Numbered from the stretch's first letter, positions 32,801 through 42,654 are shown. The stretch is DNA of 64,000 bases from Flavobacterium sp. J372 (GCF_024699965.1 NZ_JAJOMZ010000004.1:682001-746000); one strand, 5' to 3'. Notes: generated by a model not told the origin, from the sequence alone. Numbers and translations: made by a program.

Positions 32801-33546
32801 TTGATAGTGATAGGGAATACTTCACCAAGTGTATTATTGTAGTCAGAATCATTCAGAAGGAATTTTACAGGGCCCTGTACACCAAGTGCATTAAGTGCAG
32901 CAACGGCTTCAGTAATGGTCTTATAACTGTTGTTCAGGCTTTGGCCTATGGTATACGTGCCTGATAACGGCTGTGGTGCAGTTACCGTACCCACAATTGT
33001 CGGTGGTATATGCCCGCCGTTTGAATGCAATATCCTCCATGTATTACCTCCTACCTTATCAAATACATATATCCTGATGTAAAGGCGCTCACCGGCAAGA
33101 ACAGGGATGTTTACATTAAGGTCTCTTTGGGTAGGTGTATTATAAAACTGAGCAGGGTTTGTTGTACCAAGCGATACCGATCCTGTAAACTCAGCGTTTT
33201 TGGCATAGCGAACTTCAAACTTCCTATATTCGCCCTGGTACTTAAACCTGATTTTTGTTACCGTCATTGATGCACCGGATGTTGGCCTTACGCTCATTTG
33301 GTAATACTTAGTGTAATTAACGGCATCATTGGCGCCACCCCAGTTTGAGGTTTCAAAGCCATTCCAGTTTGTGTCAAGGTTCACGTTGGTACTTGCAGTT
33401 ATGTTATCTGCTGCAACATAGTTTGCTAAAAACGTTGGTACAGTTGATGGCTGCCAGTTAACAATACCATCCCAACGGGCAAGGTCAGTTTGTGCGATTA
33501 CCAGCGTTGGTAAAAATACGGTCAGAAGAAGTAGTAATTTTTTCAT
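29812..33546 (-). CDS. giant T9SS surface protein with beta-helix and shared C-terminal module
   Basis: About 1,244 residues; start taken at 33546 (MKKLLLLLTV, signal ends VIAQ), because a TACATTTG -7 element at 33567-33574 (minus) would lie inside a longer version. Order: N-terminal ~170-residue domain (RWDGIVNWQPS ...) shared with the 1,619-residue neighbour; right-handed beta-helix region of ~450 residues (repeated I-x-I-x-x-N turns, DNIIIDGSN); then the ~450-residue C-terminal module starting KRNSSKLKKLDYTLWSSPV, with YNAVGNPYPSPI and GQGFIVKA, ending in a T9SS type A sorting domain (VVYDLLGKV ... KKVIIKQ). Exported to the surface by T9SS; ligand unknown. Confidence 0.85.
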   Translation of the reverse strand: MKKLLLLLTVFLPTLVIAQTDLARWDGIVNWQPSTVPTFLANYVAADNITASTNVNLDTNWNGFETSNWGGANDAVNYTKYYQMSVRPTSGASMTVTKIRFKYQGEYRKFEVRYAKNAEFTGSVSLGTTNPAQFYNTPTQRDLNVNIPVLAGERLYIRIYVFDKVGGNTWRILHSNGGHIPPTIVGTVTAPQPLSGTYTIGQSLNNSYKTITEAVAALNALGVQGPVKFLLNDSDYNNTLGEVFPITINQFAGTSATNTVTFKPNNGVTARIDAYNANGTVPVPAVFKINGADNIIIDGSNAANGTTRDLTIDNNSQLNNASRSVIWLVSPSATNAPENVTIKNTFIQQSYVNGDSFQAMGVYAGADSAAGSGLTVGAAASKLKNLTISNIDFLNVKEGVYILDNNATSSALQNVIIEKSDFGGSTIADRMITAIYLSNLNGFTVNKNIISNIYRTHNSGALAFAGIQIAGNSTNGTISANDISKVEKTVANGVGIAGINLSSTASNTNITVVNNFVLDVVGPGNGGENQNGFGIGIFSGSGYKLYHNTVRLTKSQIADAGISAALFIENNVTNIDVRNNIFVNRQPQNSRRFAIYVATAGQNTFAQLNNNNYNSIDVMGSIGSFYTTANMKTFAQWKTATGKDGNSTTINPVFVSATDSHIAQFNAVNFAISNTGQALNIANDIDGDVRNITTPDVGADEFGNTDCANSTTYNADGTWSNGYPDDTKAVIINGTFTPANDIYACSLTVTATGSMTMPCAKNLFVINKITVEQGGVLVMENNSDLLQVNTIANSGNITVKRNSSKLKKLDYTLWSSPVTGTQTLLQFSPLTLTNRFYTYNVLTNTYISVPPATTTFEKAKGYLIRTPDNHPTTVATVFNGVFTGTPTNGTVTFPLVYENDSKSYNAVGNPYPSPINVSEFIDANINNIEGTLWFWRKTNDPTKSSYTTLTKFAYVANAAPGGENDFAVDPNGIMNTGQGFIVKAKNAGNIVFTNKMRKANSSNQFFRNVQGAEESSEPAQASRMWINVSNETGAFSQTVVGYTADATNGIDNGIDGRSLVDGGVNLYSVVGTDLLAIQGRAEFVNTDIAPLGFKTNATGTFTFAIDHADGIFIDGQQVFLKDNVTGTLHNLTNGAYTFTSEIGTFNERFELRYAADGALGTDTPAVTPQDVIVYQKDKQVAITSPVALTEVVVYDLLGKVISYSKNVNATEFTTTNLNISNQVVIVKATTDNGQAVTKKVIIKQ

Positions 33547-33685
33547 TATTGTGACTATTGATGCTGCAAATGTATGCCTGCATATAATCATTTTAAGGAA
33601 AGCTTAACACTTCTTATTTATGTAACTATAAGAGTTTTAAATGATAAGGATCAATTATAATAGAATAGGATTTGCCTATAATAAA

Positions 33686-33713
33686 AATTCCCGCAATTAT
33701 TTTTGCGGGAATT
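33686..33713 (-). terminator. terminator of the PA14-containing giant gene
   Basis: Perfect 11-bp stem AATTCCCGCAA / TTGCGGGAATT with a 6-base loop, 20 bp after the stop at 33734. Confidence 0.8.
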
Positions 33714-33733
33714 AATTAAGGGTTACAATTATA

Positions 33734-36700
33734 TTAGAGTATTACTTTTTTCGATATCACCATACCATCTGCCATCTCAGCTTTTACAATCACTATTTTA
33801 GCTTCAACGCTTAATCCTTCCGTAGTGTAGGTTTTATTGTTAAGATCATTTTTAGCATGTATAAGCCTTCCCGCAAGATCATATATCTTAATTGAAGTTA
33901 TCTCTTCTGATGCGTTTACCATGATTTTTTTGTCATGGCTGAATACGATTACATTGGCTTGGGCTGAAAAATCCGGATTGCCAAGTGCACTGTCTGTATA
34001 TAATAGTTCGAACCTGTCATTAAATGTGCCTGAAGCTGTTGTAAATGAATAAGCTGAAGCCGAAAGGTTGTGTACTATGTTAAGCATTTTGTCTTTAAGA
34101 TAAATACTTTGCCCCTGCGCAAAAATTCCTTCAGGCTGGTCCAGTTTTATAGTAAATGTACCGGCCACAGATGATTTATATCCAACCGGAATCACATCAT
34201 CTACATTGAATTCACCTTTAGCCTGTATAGCCAGTTGATGATTTTGTGACAGAGTGTAGATATTTAGTGTTCCATTCGGGAAGAAGATGCCATCCAGGCC
34301 GTTATCATAGCCTGATGTTGCCTGTGGCGTATATCCGGCCACGGTTTGCGCAAAGTTATTGCCGCCGGTGATGTTTAACTTAAAGCGTGATAAATTACTG
34401 TTTGGCGCCTGCCTGAAAAATTGGTTCGTGCTGTTGCCAATACGCATACTGTTTGTAAACAACAGGTTAGTGGCTGCTTTTGCATTTACAAGAAAGCCCT
34501 GGCCTATGTTTAGTTTTCCGTTGGGGTCAATAGCATATTCATTAGTGCCTCCTGCTGCGGTATTTGCCGCGTAACCGAATTTAGTAATAACACCATATGT
34601 TGATGTAACAGAGTCATTTGCTTTCCGCCAAACGTATAACGTACCGTGAATGGCATCTTCGTTTTCATCTATAAATGCCGCAATATCAATAGGTGAGGGG
34701 TAAGGGTTGCCCACAGCATTATATGAATTAGGCTTGCTTGAATTATAGCTTAGTGTATAACTTATGTCTCCATTATGCGGAACGCCTGTAAACATACCGG
34801 CATAAACGGTAGGCGTAACAGGGTGGGTATTCGGTGTACGTATAAGATAGCCCATGCCTGTTGCCATAGTGCTTGTAGTGTCGGCAAGCATATACTGGTC
34901 GGTTGGCGTGTTGTACCTGTAAAAACGGGTTGAAAATGTTGCCGGAGAAAAACTGCGCAACGGCTGCCCTGACACAGGTGACGACCACATTGTATAATCA
35001 AGCCTGCGTATCTTTGAGCTGTTGCGGTAAACGGTTGCTTCTCCCCAATTCTCAACAATATCTTTCTGGATAAGGGTACCGTTATTCCTTACTATAAGCT
35101 TTGCATTTTCACCTACTGTAATACGCCCTCTTACTGATAAGTTTTTCTCTTCAGGAACTATAAGTTCGGCAGTGCCGTTTATCTGGCAGGCACAAAAGTC
35201 CATATCTTCAGTTAGTGTCAGGCTGGCATTTATTTGTACCGTAGTTGTTTCATCCGGCATAGCACTCCAGGTTCCGTCATATATTACGGGCTGTTTTACT
35301 ATGACTGTAAATGACGGTGTCGCCACATTGCCGCATGCTCCGCCATCTACAATTGCCCTGAAATATTTGGTAGCGTTTAAGATACCTGTTTCTGCTGAGG
35401 TTAGCTTAGTTGCAGTAGTGGCAATGTCAGTCACGCCGCTTACAAAAGCTATATCATTAGCGCTTTGCCATTTCACTATATTTCCGGTATTCCCGCTAAG
35501 GGTTATATCTGCTACAACAGCATCAGGGCAAACCGAACCTGATGTCGATGAAAGCATACCGGCCCCGCTTGCCGTAGTGGTTATAGTTTGGGTAACACCA
35601 CCATACGTGCTTTCACACAATGTGTTGCGTAGCCTTACCCAATATTGGGTATTTTCCGTTGGGGTTACCGTAACAGATGCAGATGTAAGTCCGGGCAATA
35701 TATTTTCACCAATTGTGCCAGTACCCCATTGGTATACCTCATTGGCTCCCGGCACTGCGCCTGTTGCTGTGAGTGTTGCTTCCGCACCGCTGCAAATGGT
35801 TGTATTGCCATTTATACCTGTAGGTGCTGTGCCGGTTACAAGGGTTAGTGTTAGTTTAGCATTGGCATCACCGCCGCCTTCAAGGGTGCGAACTTCAATT
35901 GTCGAGTTTTCGTCGAGGTTGAATGTGCCTACCGGCGAGTTGGCTTCGCCGCCGCTCCAGCCGTTGTTTTCCCATACCTGCTGGCCGTTAACGTAAATGC
36001 GGGTATTATCGTCCCAATTGTTCATTACCAGGCTGTATTGCCCGCACGGGAAACCTTTACGCTTATGTACAAATGAAAAGTTGTCAAAGTTCACTATGCA
36101 TCCCTGCCATCCGGCAGAGTTTGACGGTGAGCCATTGCGTGGCCAGCTGTTTGTGCCATTTGATGTGTCAAAGCCCAGCGTGTTCTGGGTATAGTACCCG
36201 GAATAATTATTTGCTGTAGGCTCAAGGGTTGCTACGCCATTGAAAGCATAGACATTCCAGATATTATCACCAAATTCAGCGGGATTTCCCGGGGGTGTGC
36301 CGCCTACCGTTACATCTACTGTTACCCCACCTGTAAATTCATCACACGGTGGGCCAACATGCCTGCGCACCCAATAGGTTGTAGGCACAAGCGGATATAC
36401 GGTTATAGTTTCCTGTGTTTGCCCTGCAATAATGTTCTCGCCTATCACACTACCCGTGCCCCACTGGTAGGTAGTACCAATAGCATGAACACCGCCCGCA
36501 GCATAAAGCGTAGTACCCTGATTGCAAAGCACAGTAGTGTTTCCATTAATAGCAGTTGGCGCAGTTGAATTACAAACGGGCTCATAAAAATTAAAAGTTA
36601 TGCGAGACTCACCGCCATTTTCGTAATATTCAAGCACCATATTGTAAGTGCCATCCCTGTAAAGATTAATAGCTTTGGTGTTGAAGCCGTGGTCTGTCCA

Positions 36701-37102
36701 GTCACTCAGGTCAGCCACCCAGGTAGCGCCGCCGTCAAAGCTCAGGCGGTAACCGTCATCAGCACCAACGTAAAAAGTATAATAACCCGCGGCAAATGTC
36801 TTTTGCATTTTGAACCGGATAGCAAAATTATCATAATAGCTGCCGCAAAGGTTTGGCCCGCTGAGTGCATTGCCGCCGGGGAACAGCTCAAAACTGTCAT
36901 CCTGGGTAATATACCCCTGATATGTTGAAGAGAAGTTGGAAGCCGGAGGGCTTGATGTTCCGCTGTAAACATATCCAATCCACTGCTGATTGCCATATGT
37001 CACCTGATCACCTGCTGCCGGGCATTGAGCTTCAGCAAAGAAAAATGAAATTAAAAGTAATAATGTAAATAAATTGTTGGCCGTTAGGTAGTTTTTATTC
37101 AT
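33734..37102 (-). CDS. giant T9SS surface protein with PA14-like head and shared C-terminal module
   Basis: About 1,122 residues; start taken at 37102 (MNKNYLTANN, signal ends AEAQ), 20 bp after a TATTTTTG -7 element (37124-37131, minus). The first ~180 residues look like a PA14 domain (FYVGADDGYRLSFDGG, then MVLEYYENGGESRITF), a fold that often binds carbohydrate. A second carbohydrate-binding-like beta domain (SLVMNNWDDNTRIYVNG) and Ig-like segments with paired cysteines follow (~280-620). The ~430-residue C-terminal module (YRNSSKIRRLDYTMWSSPV ... YNAVGNPYPSPI) ends in a T9SS type A sorting domain (IKIYDLAGRL ... ISKKVIL). Likely surface adhesin or glycan-binding protein. Confidence 0.85.
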   Translation of the reverse strand: MNKNYLTANNLFTLLLLISFFFAEAQCPAAGDQVTYGNQQWIGYVYSGTSSPPASNFSSTYQGYITQDDSFELFPGGNALSGPNLCGSYYDNFAIRFKMQKTFAAGYYTFYVGADDGYRLSFDGGATWVADLSDWTDHGFNTKAINLYRDGTYNMVLEYYENGGESRITFNFYEPVCNSTAPTAINGNTTVLCNQGTTLYAAGGVHAIGTTYQWGTGSVIGENIIAGQTQETITVYPLVPTTYWVRRHVGPPCDEFTGGVTVDVTVGGTPPGNPAEFGDNIWNVYAFNGVATLEPTANNYSGYYTQNTLGFDTSNGTNSWPRNGSPSNSAGWQGCIVNFDNFSFVHKRKGFPCGQYSLVMNNWDDNTRIYVNGQQVWENNGWSGGEANSPVGTFNLDENSTIEVRTLEGGGDANAKLTLTLVTGTAPTGINGNTTICSGAEATLTATGAVPGANEVYQWGTGTIGENILPGLTSASVTVTPTENTQYWVRLRNTLCESTYGGVTQTITTTASGAGMLSSTSGSVCPDAVVADITLSGNTGNIVKWQSANDIAFVSGVTDIATTATKLTSAETGILNATKYFRAIVDGGACGNVATPSFTVIVKQPVIYDGTWSAMPDETTTVQINASLTLTEDMDFCACQINGTAELIVPEEKNLSVRGRITVGENAKLIVRNNGTLIQKDIVENWGEATVYRNSSKIRRLDYTMWSSPVSGQPLRSFSPATFSTRFYRYNTPTDQYMLADTTSTMATGMGYLIRTPNTHPVTPTVYAGMFTGVPHNGDISYTLSYNSSKPNSYNAVGNPYPSPIDIAAFIDENEDAIHGTLYVWRKANDSVTSTYGVITKFGYAANTAAGGTNEYAIDPNGKLNIGQGFLVNAKAATNLLFTNSMRIGNSTNQFFRQAPNSNLSRFKLNITGGNNFAQTVAGYTPQATSGYDNGLDGIFFPNGTLNIYTLSQNHQLAIQAKGEFNVDDVIPVGYKSSVAGTFTIKLDQPEGIFAQGQSIYLKDKMLNIVHNLSASAYSFTTASGTFNDRFELLYTDSALGNPDFSAQANVIVFSHDKKIMVNASEEITSIKIYDLAGRLIHAKNDLNNKTYTTEGLSVEAKIVIVKAEMADGMVISKKVIL

Positions 37103-37256
37103 AATATGAATGCTTTTCAGTGGCAAAAATAATCTAAGAATCTTAAAGTCATTTCGTTACACGCTATTATTTCTGTATTAAATAATAGATATAAACTATA
37201 ACACTAAAATTCTTACGTACATACGATTATTTTGAAAGTGTGGTTTAAACAAAAAA

Positions 37257-37289
37257 AGACCCCGGAGTTCAACCAAAAACTCCGGGGCC
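37257..37289 (-). terminator. terminator of the 1,619-residue T9SS gene
   Basis: GACCCCGGAGTT / AACTCCGGGGCC stem with an 8-base loop; on the minus strand followed by seven T. Confidence 0.85.
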
Positions 37290-37328
37290 ACATCCAACTA
37301 AAAAATTACTAAATAATTATAATGAAGG

Positions 37329-40300
37329 TTAGTTCATCATAATTTTCTTTGAAACTGCCTGTCCGCCCTCAAGCATCACTTTTACAACAATTACCTGTTG
37401 TGCAGTAGCAAGTGTTGATGTAGAAAATTCATCAGCACCTATATTTCTTTTCTCATAAACCAGCTTGCCAAGTATGTCATATACCTGAACAGAAGCAATA
37501 GTTTCTGTAGATTTTATTTTAATTTGTTTTTCATTTGAATAGACAAGCACATCTTTAGCAGCTATTACAGGTACATCTGTACCCAGTGCGCTGTCAGTAG
37601 TGTAATGTATTTCAAAGCGGTCTTCAAATGTGCCAATTTCAGAGGTAAATGTATAGTTACCATTCTGCAGGTTATGCATTGTACCTGTAGATTTGTCTTT
37701 CAGGTAAACTGACTGGCCTGCTGCAAAAAGCCCATCCATCTCATATATCTTCACCTCAAATGTACCTGCAAGAGAAGTTTTAAATCCAAGCGGCACAACA
37801 TCAGCATCAGTAAACGCCGGGCGTGATTGTATTGCAAGCTTGTATTCCGGCATTAAAGAGTAAAGGCTTACACCACCGTCAAGAAGCGCTTCTCCATCAA
37901 GCCCGTTATCATATGCTGCAGTAGCTATATCACTATAGGTTAATAATGTCTGCGCAAAAGTGCCTGTGCTATTTTCAACGTTTAACCATAGGCGGCTTGA
38001 ATTTGGCAAACCTGAAGGTATGTTAACATTGTCAACCTGGTTTTCACTGCCCGGCCTGAAGAAGCTGTCATATGTTTCGCTGCGGCGCATGTTGTTCTTA
38101 AACACAACTTCTTTATTAGGAGCCAAAGCTTTTACTATAAAGCCCTGCCCAGTGTTTAACAGCCCGGTAGGATCTATAGCATGTGGGTAATTTACCATGT
38201 CATTTATCCCGCCCGGTGCAGAGTTGGCAACAGCGCCACTCTTATTACATGTCCAGTAGCTTGATTTTGTATAGTCATTTGTCTTTCTCCACAAGTATAT
38301 AGTACCATCCACCACATCAGCATTTTCCGTAAGGAAATCTGTGATATTTATGGGTGATGCATATGGGTTGCCAATTGCATTATATTGTTTTAATGTTCCG
38401 TTGGCATCGGCTGCGCCATTCGTGTAGTTACCATATACAAGCGGAATCCTTACGGTACCGTTATGAGGTGTACCTGTAAACACGCCCGGCCATAAGATAG
38501 ATGTAGTACCCTGGTTATAGCCTGAAATATTATAGCTGTTAGGCATACGTATCAAATATCCTTTTGCAGCAGTAAAGTTGGTAGTGGCAACAATGTTTTG
38601 GTCTATAGCCACATATTGGTCGGTTGGGGTATTATATTGATAGAAACGGTCTGCCATTGTTTGTGGCGAAAAAGCTTTTAATTTTTGGTTTTTCACCGGA
38701 GATGACCATAGCGTATAGTCAAGCCTCTTTAGCAATGAACTGTTTCTTTTTATGGTAACCTTGCCCGTGTTAGCCGTATTTTCAATCTGCCTTAGGGCGC
38801 AACCGCTTTCAAATGTAAGCGAACCTGCATTAGATACATTTACAGCATGCGTTACAATCGCGTTTGAGTGGCTTATGAAATTCACCTGCGCATTACCTTT
38901 CACATACAAAGAGCATGCGTATAATGTACCTCCTGTCTGTGTAAAGTTAGACTCAAAGATCACATCTTTGTCAGCTGACGGGGTACCGTTGCTCCAAACA
39001 CCGTTTTTATACGTTGTAGAGCTAAGGCAGTAAATACCTGCATTTGTTGCTCCCGGTTCCGGCGCCTCAGCGTCACCATATTCATCTGCTCCTATGGTTG
39101 GGTTTACAGTATTTCTTATCTGTCCGTCAATATCTTTAGGCACAGCGTTTATTTTCACACCTTCATTATCAATGGCGCTGTTTCCTTCTGCAAGGTGAAG
39201 GTCTGTAGCTGATGCAAACACAGGATTATGAACTACAGAATTTGCATCTTTATTTGTTTGTGACTGCCAAACTGAAAGTGTAGTGATATAGTCCGGGCTG
39301 TTCCAGCTTTCAATATCTCCTACAGACCATTGGTCTGCAACAAATGCAAGCTTATCTGTTGAATACAGGCTGTTATAATCAAGGAATGTGAACATCTGGT
39401 TTATTCCCTGCTTATTGGTTCTCACCGCCACTGCAGTTCTCCTTGTCTGGCTATTTGTCTGGTTATTTACAAAAATATTGTTCCTTACGTCAAGCCCTGA
39501 ACCTGAATCAACATACAATGCTGCAGAATAGCCTATGCCGCTGCCTGTTTGGGAAGCGTTTAATACAACAGTATTATGATAAATGTTATAGCCGTTACCT
39601 TTAGCTACAATTATACCATGGCCATTGCCTTTATAGTTAGTGGCATTGTTACAAATAACATTGAGAATGAAGTTGTTTTCAACAGTAATATTGTTGTTGC
39701 CGTTAATATCAGAATCCAGAACTATTCCTCCAAACCATATACCTTCATCAAGCGTCTTGGTAAGGTCTTTTATCTCATTTCTCGCAATAAGGCCATTTTG
39801 AGAATTACCGCTTACATATATACCCGAAGAAACAAGTGACGCAGCAGCAGTGTCCCTGTAAAGCCTGTAAACGAAGTTTTCTGTAAATTCAAATCCGTTT
39901 ACACTGCGTATGGCACATGGCTGGATGATGGTTTCAGTATTGTTTTCAGCCCCCAGGTCATTTTGGTGAATATAAATGTTTTGTGACGGGCTTGCTGCAT
40001 TACCGTTAATGTACACGCCTTGTTTTACATTTGTAAAATCATTGCCGGTAACCCTGATGTTCTTATGGGCAGTATATGCTTCGCCGGTTGTAATTTCGTT
40101 AGCATCACTTACAGCGCCATTACCTGCATAAATACCTACACAAAAGTTATCGGCAGTATTTTTATACGTCTGTTTTATGGCACAATACTTTACTGTAATA
40201 TTCTCACAGCCGTTGCTGTTGTTTGGTGTAGCTATCCATATTACAGTACGGTCTGCATAGTCATTGCTGCCGCCATTCTGCACATAGCTTGAGTTTACCA

Positions 40301-42188
40301 GCGTCAGGTTTCTTGTAGTACCATTTGCAGTGTTGCTTCCGTCAAAGATGATGTTATCGCTTCCGTTAAGTTTAAATACTGCCGGTACAGCTGTCCAGGC
40401 GCCTGTAACAGCATCACGGAAAGCCTCGATGCGTACATTTTTATAAGGAGCAGGCTTAAATGTAACCGTGTTTGTTGCTGTAGAGCCGCTAACCGTGTTT
40501 ATTGTGATTGGGAATGCTTCACCTGAAGCATTGTTATAAACATCATCCTTTAAAAGGAAAGTAACAGGGCACGTAACGCCATATTGGTTAAGATGTGCCA
40601 CGGCAGCCGTAATTGTACTGAACTGCGGGTAATCTGCCTGCGTTACAGCACTGATTACATATGTTCCGCAAAGCGCTCCGGTAGCCGTTGGGTGTAAAAC
40701 CTGCATGCTTACAGTTGCGGTGCTTGATGTGCCGTAAGCGTTTGTGATTTTATATTTAAAAGAATCGTTTCCGGTAAAATTGTTTGCCGGCGTATAGGTG
40801 ATTGTGTTGTTAGCGTTAACAACGGCAGTACCATTTACAGCTTGTGTAGTTATTACCATTGCTGTAAGTGCGCTGTTGCCAATAGTATCGTTATTAAGTA
40901 CAGAAATTGTAACCGGGGTGTTTTTAGCAGTCGTTGCATTATCATTTACCGCAGATGCTGCAATTACAGGCTCTACAGTAACAGTAACTGTTGCTGTTGC
41001 AAATTTTCCGTTGGTATCGGTTATTTTATATGTAATTGTATTAGTGCCGGTAAAGGTTGAAGCAGGCGTATATTCAATGTTATTTCCGTTAACTGTAGCT
41101 GTTCCGTTTGCAGGCTGCCCTGCTACCTCAAGGGTTGTGATGGCGCCGCTTCCCGGAGTATCATTTGTTAACGGAGATATAGTTACAGGTATGTTCTGGC
41201 CTGTAGTAACAAAATCGTTAACTGCCGTAGGGGCAATAAACGGTGTTACAGTAACGTATACAAATGCAGTGGCAGAACTTCCGTCAGCGCCTGTTACCTT
41301 ATATTTAAATGATGCAGAACCTGTGAAGTTATTTGCAGGTGTAAAGGTGATGGTTTTGTTTGCCTGAACGGTAGCAGTTCCCATTGAGGCAGAAGGAGCA
41401 GTATCTATCATCACGGCGCTAAAAGTAGTGCCGTTAGCTACGTCATTTGCCAGTACATTTATATTTACAGGGTTATTCTGCAATGTAGAAACAGAATTGT
41501 CAACTGCGGTAACGCCACCCATTGCTGAAACTACACCATAAAGTGCAGGGCCTGTACTGCCTGTATTAGGCGATTCATTATTATAACTGCCTTGCTTAAG
41601 GAACCATTTATTGTTCCACTGGTTAACAGAATATCCATATATCCTTACGTACAATGTTTCGCCGGCATTTACAAATACACCAGCATCAAATGCACAGTTT
41701 ATATCGGTATTGTTTAATGCGGTAGCATTTGTAGCAGTTTTTAGGGTAGTGCCTGTGGTGCCAAAACTTGCATCAGAAGGTGCTGAACCGGTTGCCGATT
41801 TCTGGTAAATTATCTTGTAACCATCTACATAACCGTCGTAACGAAATTTAAGATGTTTCATCTCAATTTTCTTTCCGGTACTGGCTGTAATTGTTAACTG
41901 TATGTAACGAGTGTAATCAACAGAAGCGGCTGTAGGCCAGTTGTTTGTGAAAAAGCCCGTATATTGTTCGCTTTGGTTAAACGATACATTCTGGCCTGAA
42001 ATATTAGTTGCCGATATGTCCGCAGGGGCAGATAATGTTCCGTTTGGATTTCCGTAATAATAAACCGGTACGTTGGTTGGCGCACTCCAGCTTATTCTTG
42101 TGCCTTCCCATCTGACTAATAGTTCAGATGCGTTTTGTGCAAGGGCGCACAAAGGCAATAGCATTAGGATTAGTAATGTTTTTTTCAT
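37329..42188 (-). CDS. giant T9SS surface protein with three cadherin/Big-like repeats, beta-helix and shared C-terminal module
   Basis: 1,619 residues; signal ends LAQ (about residue 18). Order: N-terminal domain (RWEGTRISWSAPTN) paralogous to that of the 29812-33546 protein; three ~92-residue tandem repeats (about 228-505; each A-V-N-D ... T-x-x-N-x-P-V-x-I ... L-x-N-D ... T-Y-T-P-A-N-N-F-T-G) of the Big/cadherin-like kind; beta-helix region (DNIIFDGSNTANGTTRNLT and later I-x-N-N turns) paralogous to the neighbour; C-terminal module from about residue 1147 (KRNSSLLKRLDYTLWSSPV) and T9SS type A sorting domain (VQVYDILGKL ... SKKIMMN). Surface protein exported by T9SS; adhesion role inferred. 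Confidence 0.85.
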   Translation of the reverse strand: MKKTLLILMLLPLCALAQNASELLVRWEGTRISWSAPTNVPVYYYGNPNGTLSAPADISATNISGQNVSFNQSEQYTGFFTNNWPTAASVDYTRYIQLTITASTGKKIEMKHLKFRYDGYVDGYKIIYQKSATGSAPSDASFGTTGTTLKTATNATALNNTDINCAFDAGVFVNAGETLYVRIYGYSVNQWNNKWFLKQGSYNNESPNTGSTGPALYGVVSAMGGVTAVDNSVSTLQNNPVNINVLANDVANGTTFSAVMIDTAPSASMGTATVQANKTITFTPANNFTGSASFKYKVTGADGSSATAFVYVTVTPFIAPTAVNDFVTTGQNIPVTISPLTNDTPGSGAITTLEVAGQPANGTATVNGNNIEYTPASTFTGTNTITYKITDTNGKFATATVTVTVEPVIAASAVNDNATTAKNTPVTISVLNNDTIGNSALTAMVITTQAVNGTAVVNANNTITYTPANNFTGNDSFKYKITNAYGTSSTATVSMQVLHPTATGALCGTYVISAVTQADYPQFSTITAAVAHLNQYGVTCPVTFLLKDDVYNNASGEAFPITINTVSGSTATNTVTFKPAPYKNVRIEAFRDAVTGAWTAVPAVFKLNGSDNIIFDGSNTANGTTRNLTLVNSSYVQNGGSNDYADRTVIWIATPNNSNGCENITVKYCAIKQTYKNTADNFCVGIYAGNGAVSDANEITTGEAYTAHKNIRVTGNDFTNVKQGVYINGNAASPSQNIYIHQNDLGAENNTETIIQPCAIRSVNGFEFTENFVYRLYRDTAAASLVSSGIYVSGNSQNGLIARNEIKDLTKTLDEGIWFGGIVLDSDINGNNNITVENNFILNVICNNATNYKGNGHGIIVAKGNGYNIYHNTVVLNASQTGSGIGYSAALYVDSGSGLDVRNNIFVNNQTNSQTRRTAVAVRTNKQGINQMFTFLDYNSLYSTDKLAFVADQWSVGDIESWNSPDYITTLSVWQSQTNKDANSVVHNPVFASATDLHLAEGNSAIDNEGVKINAVPKDIDGQIRNTVNPTIGADEYGDAEAPEPGATNAGIYCLSSTTYKNGVWSNGTPSADKDVIFESNFTQTGGTLYACSLYVKGNAQVNFISHSNAIVTHAVNVSNAGSLTFESGCALRQIENTANTGKVTIKRNSSLLKRLDYTLWSSPVKNQKLKAFSPQTMADRFYQYNTPTDQYVAIDQNIVATTNFTAAKGYLIRMPNSYNISGYNQGTTSILWPGVFTGTPHNGTVRIPLVYGNYTNGAADANGTLKQYNAIGNPYASPINITDFLTENADVVDGTIYLWRKTNDYTKSSYWTCNKSGAVANSAPGGINDMVNYPHAIDPTGLLNTGQGFIVKALAPNKEVVFKNNMRRSETYDSFFRPGSENQVDNVNIPSGLPNSSRLWLNVENSTGTFAQTLLTYSDIATAAYDNGLDGEALLDGGVSLYSLMPEYKLAIQSRPAFTDADVVPLGFKTSLAGTFEVKIYEMDGLFAAGQSVYLKDKSTGTMHNLQNGNYTFTSEIGTFEDRFEIHYTTDSALGTDVPVIAAKDVLVYSNEKQIKIKSTETIASVQVYDILGKLVYEKRNIGADEFSTSTLATAQQVIVVKVMLEGGQAVSKKIMMN

Positions 42189-42654
42189 TTAGTAATTATT
42201 TAAATTCTAAGTAGTTATGGGGGCATAACTAAGTTTGGTTGCGGGGGCAAATTTAATACAAATGTTCTTACGCTCGGCAAAAATTTTTTGTTAAATTTTA
42301 CATTTATTTAAAAGAAAAAAATCTGGCTTCAAACATGGTGGTTTTCCGTTTTTTGTACCATGCTTAATTAGGCTTTACGGGGCCAATATTTGTAGAAGCT
42401 GCATAAAATTTACAAATAACAATCATTGAACAAATGCCTTCAGGCGGGGGCAAGAAAGCGTGACAAAGTAAACACAAAGATTTTAGACTTTAACAAAATT
42501 TTAATAGACAAAGTATAGACAGTAGCAATTTTTTTTATTTCTAAAATATTGAATAGTAATATCTTAAAAATAGATACGAATAGCCAGCAGTAAGTCGCTT
42601 AAATTATTGGAGAAATTGGGATGAGTATGATGTCGCATATAAAGCATCCCGTTG
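42189..42654 (-). other. gene-free stretch holding the promoter of the 1,619-residue gene
   Basis: About 465 AT-rich bases. On the minus strand TAAATTTG (42248-42255) with a TTG 22 bases upstream (42278-42280) is a plausible promoter, giving a ~60-nt leader that contains two CCCCC tracts. An imperfect hairpin (GGGATG / CATCCC, 42619-42650) just after the TPR/HTH gene may be its terminator. Nothing else is assignable. Confidence 0.4.
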
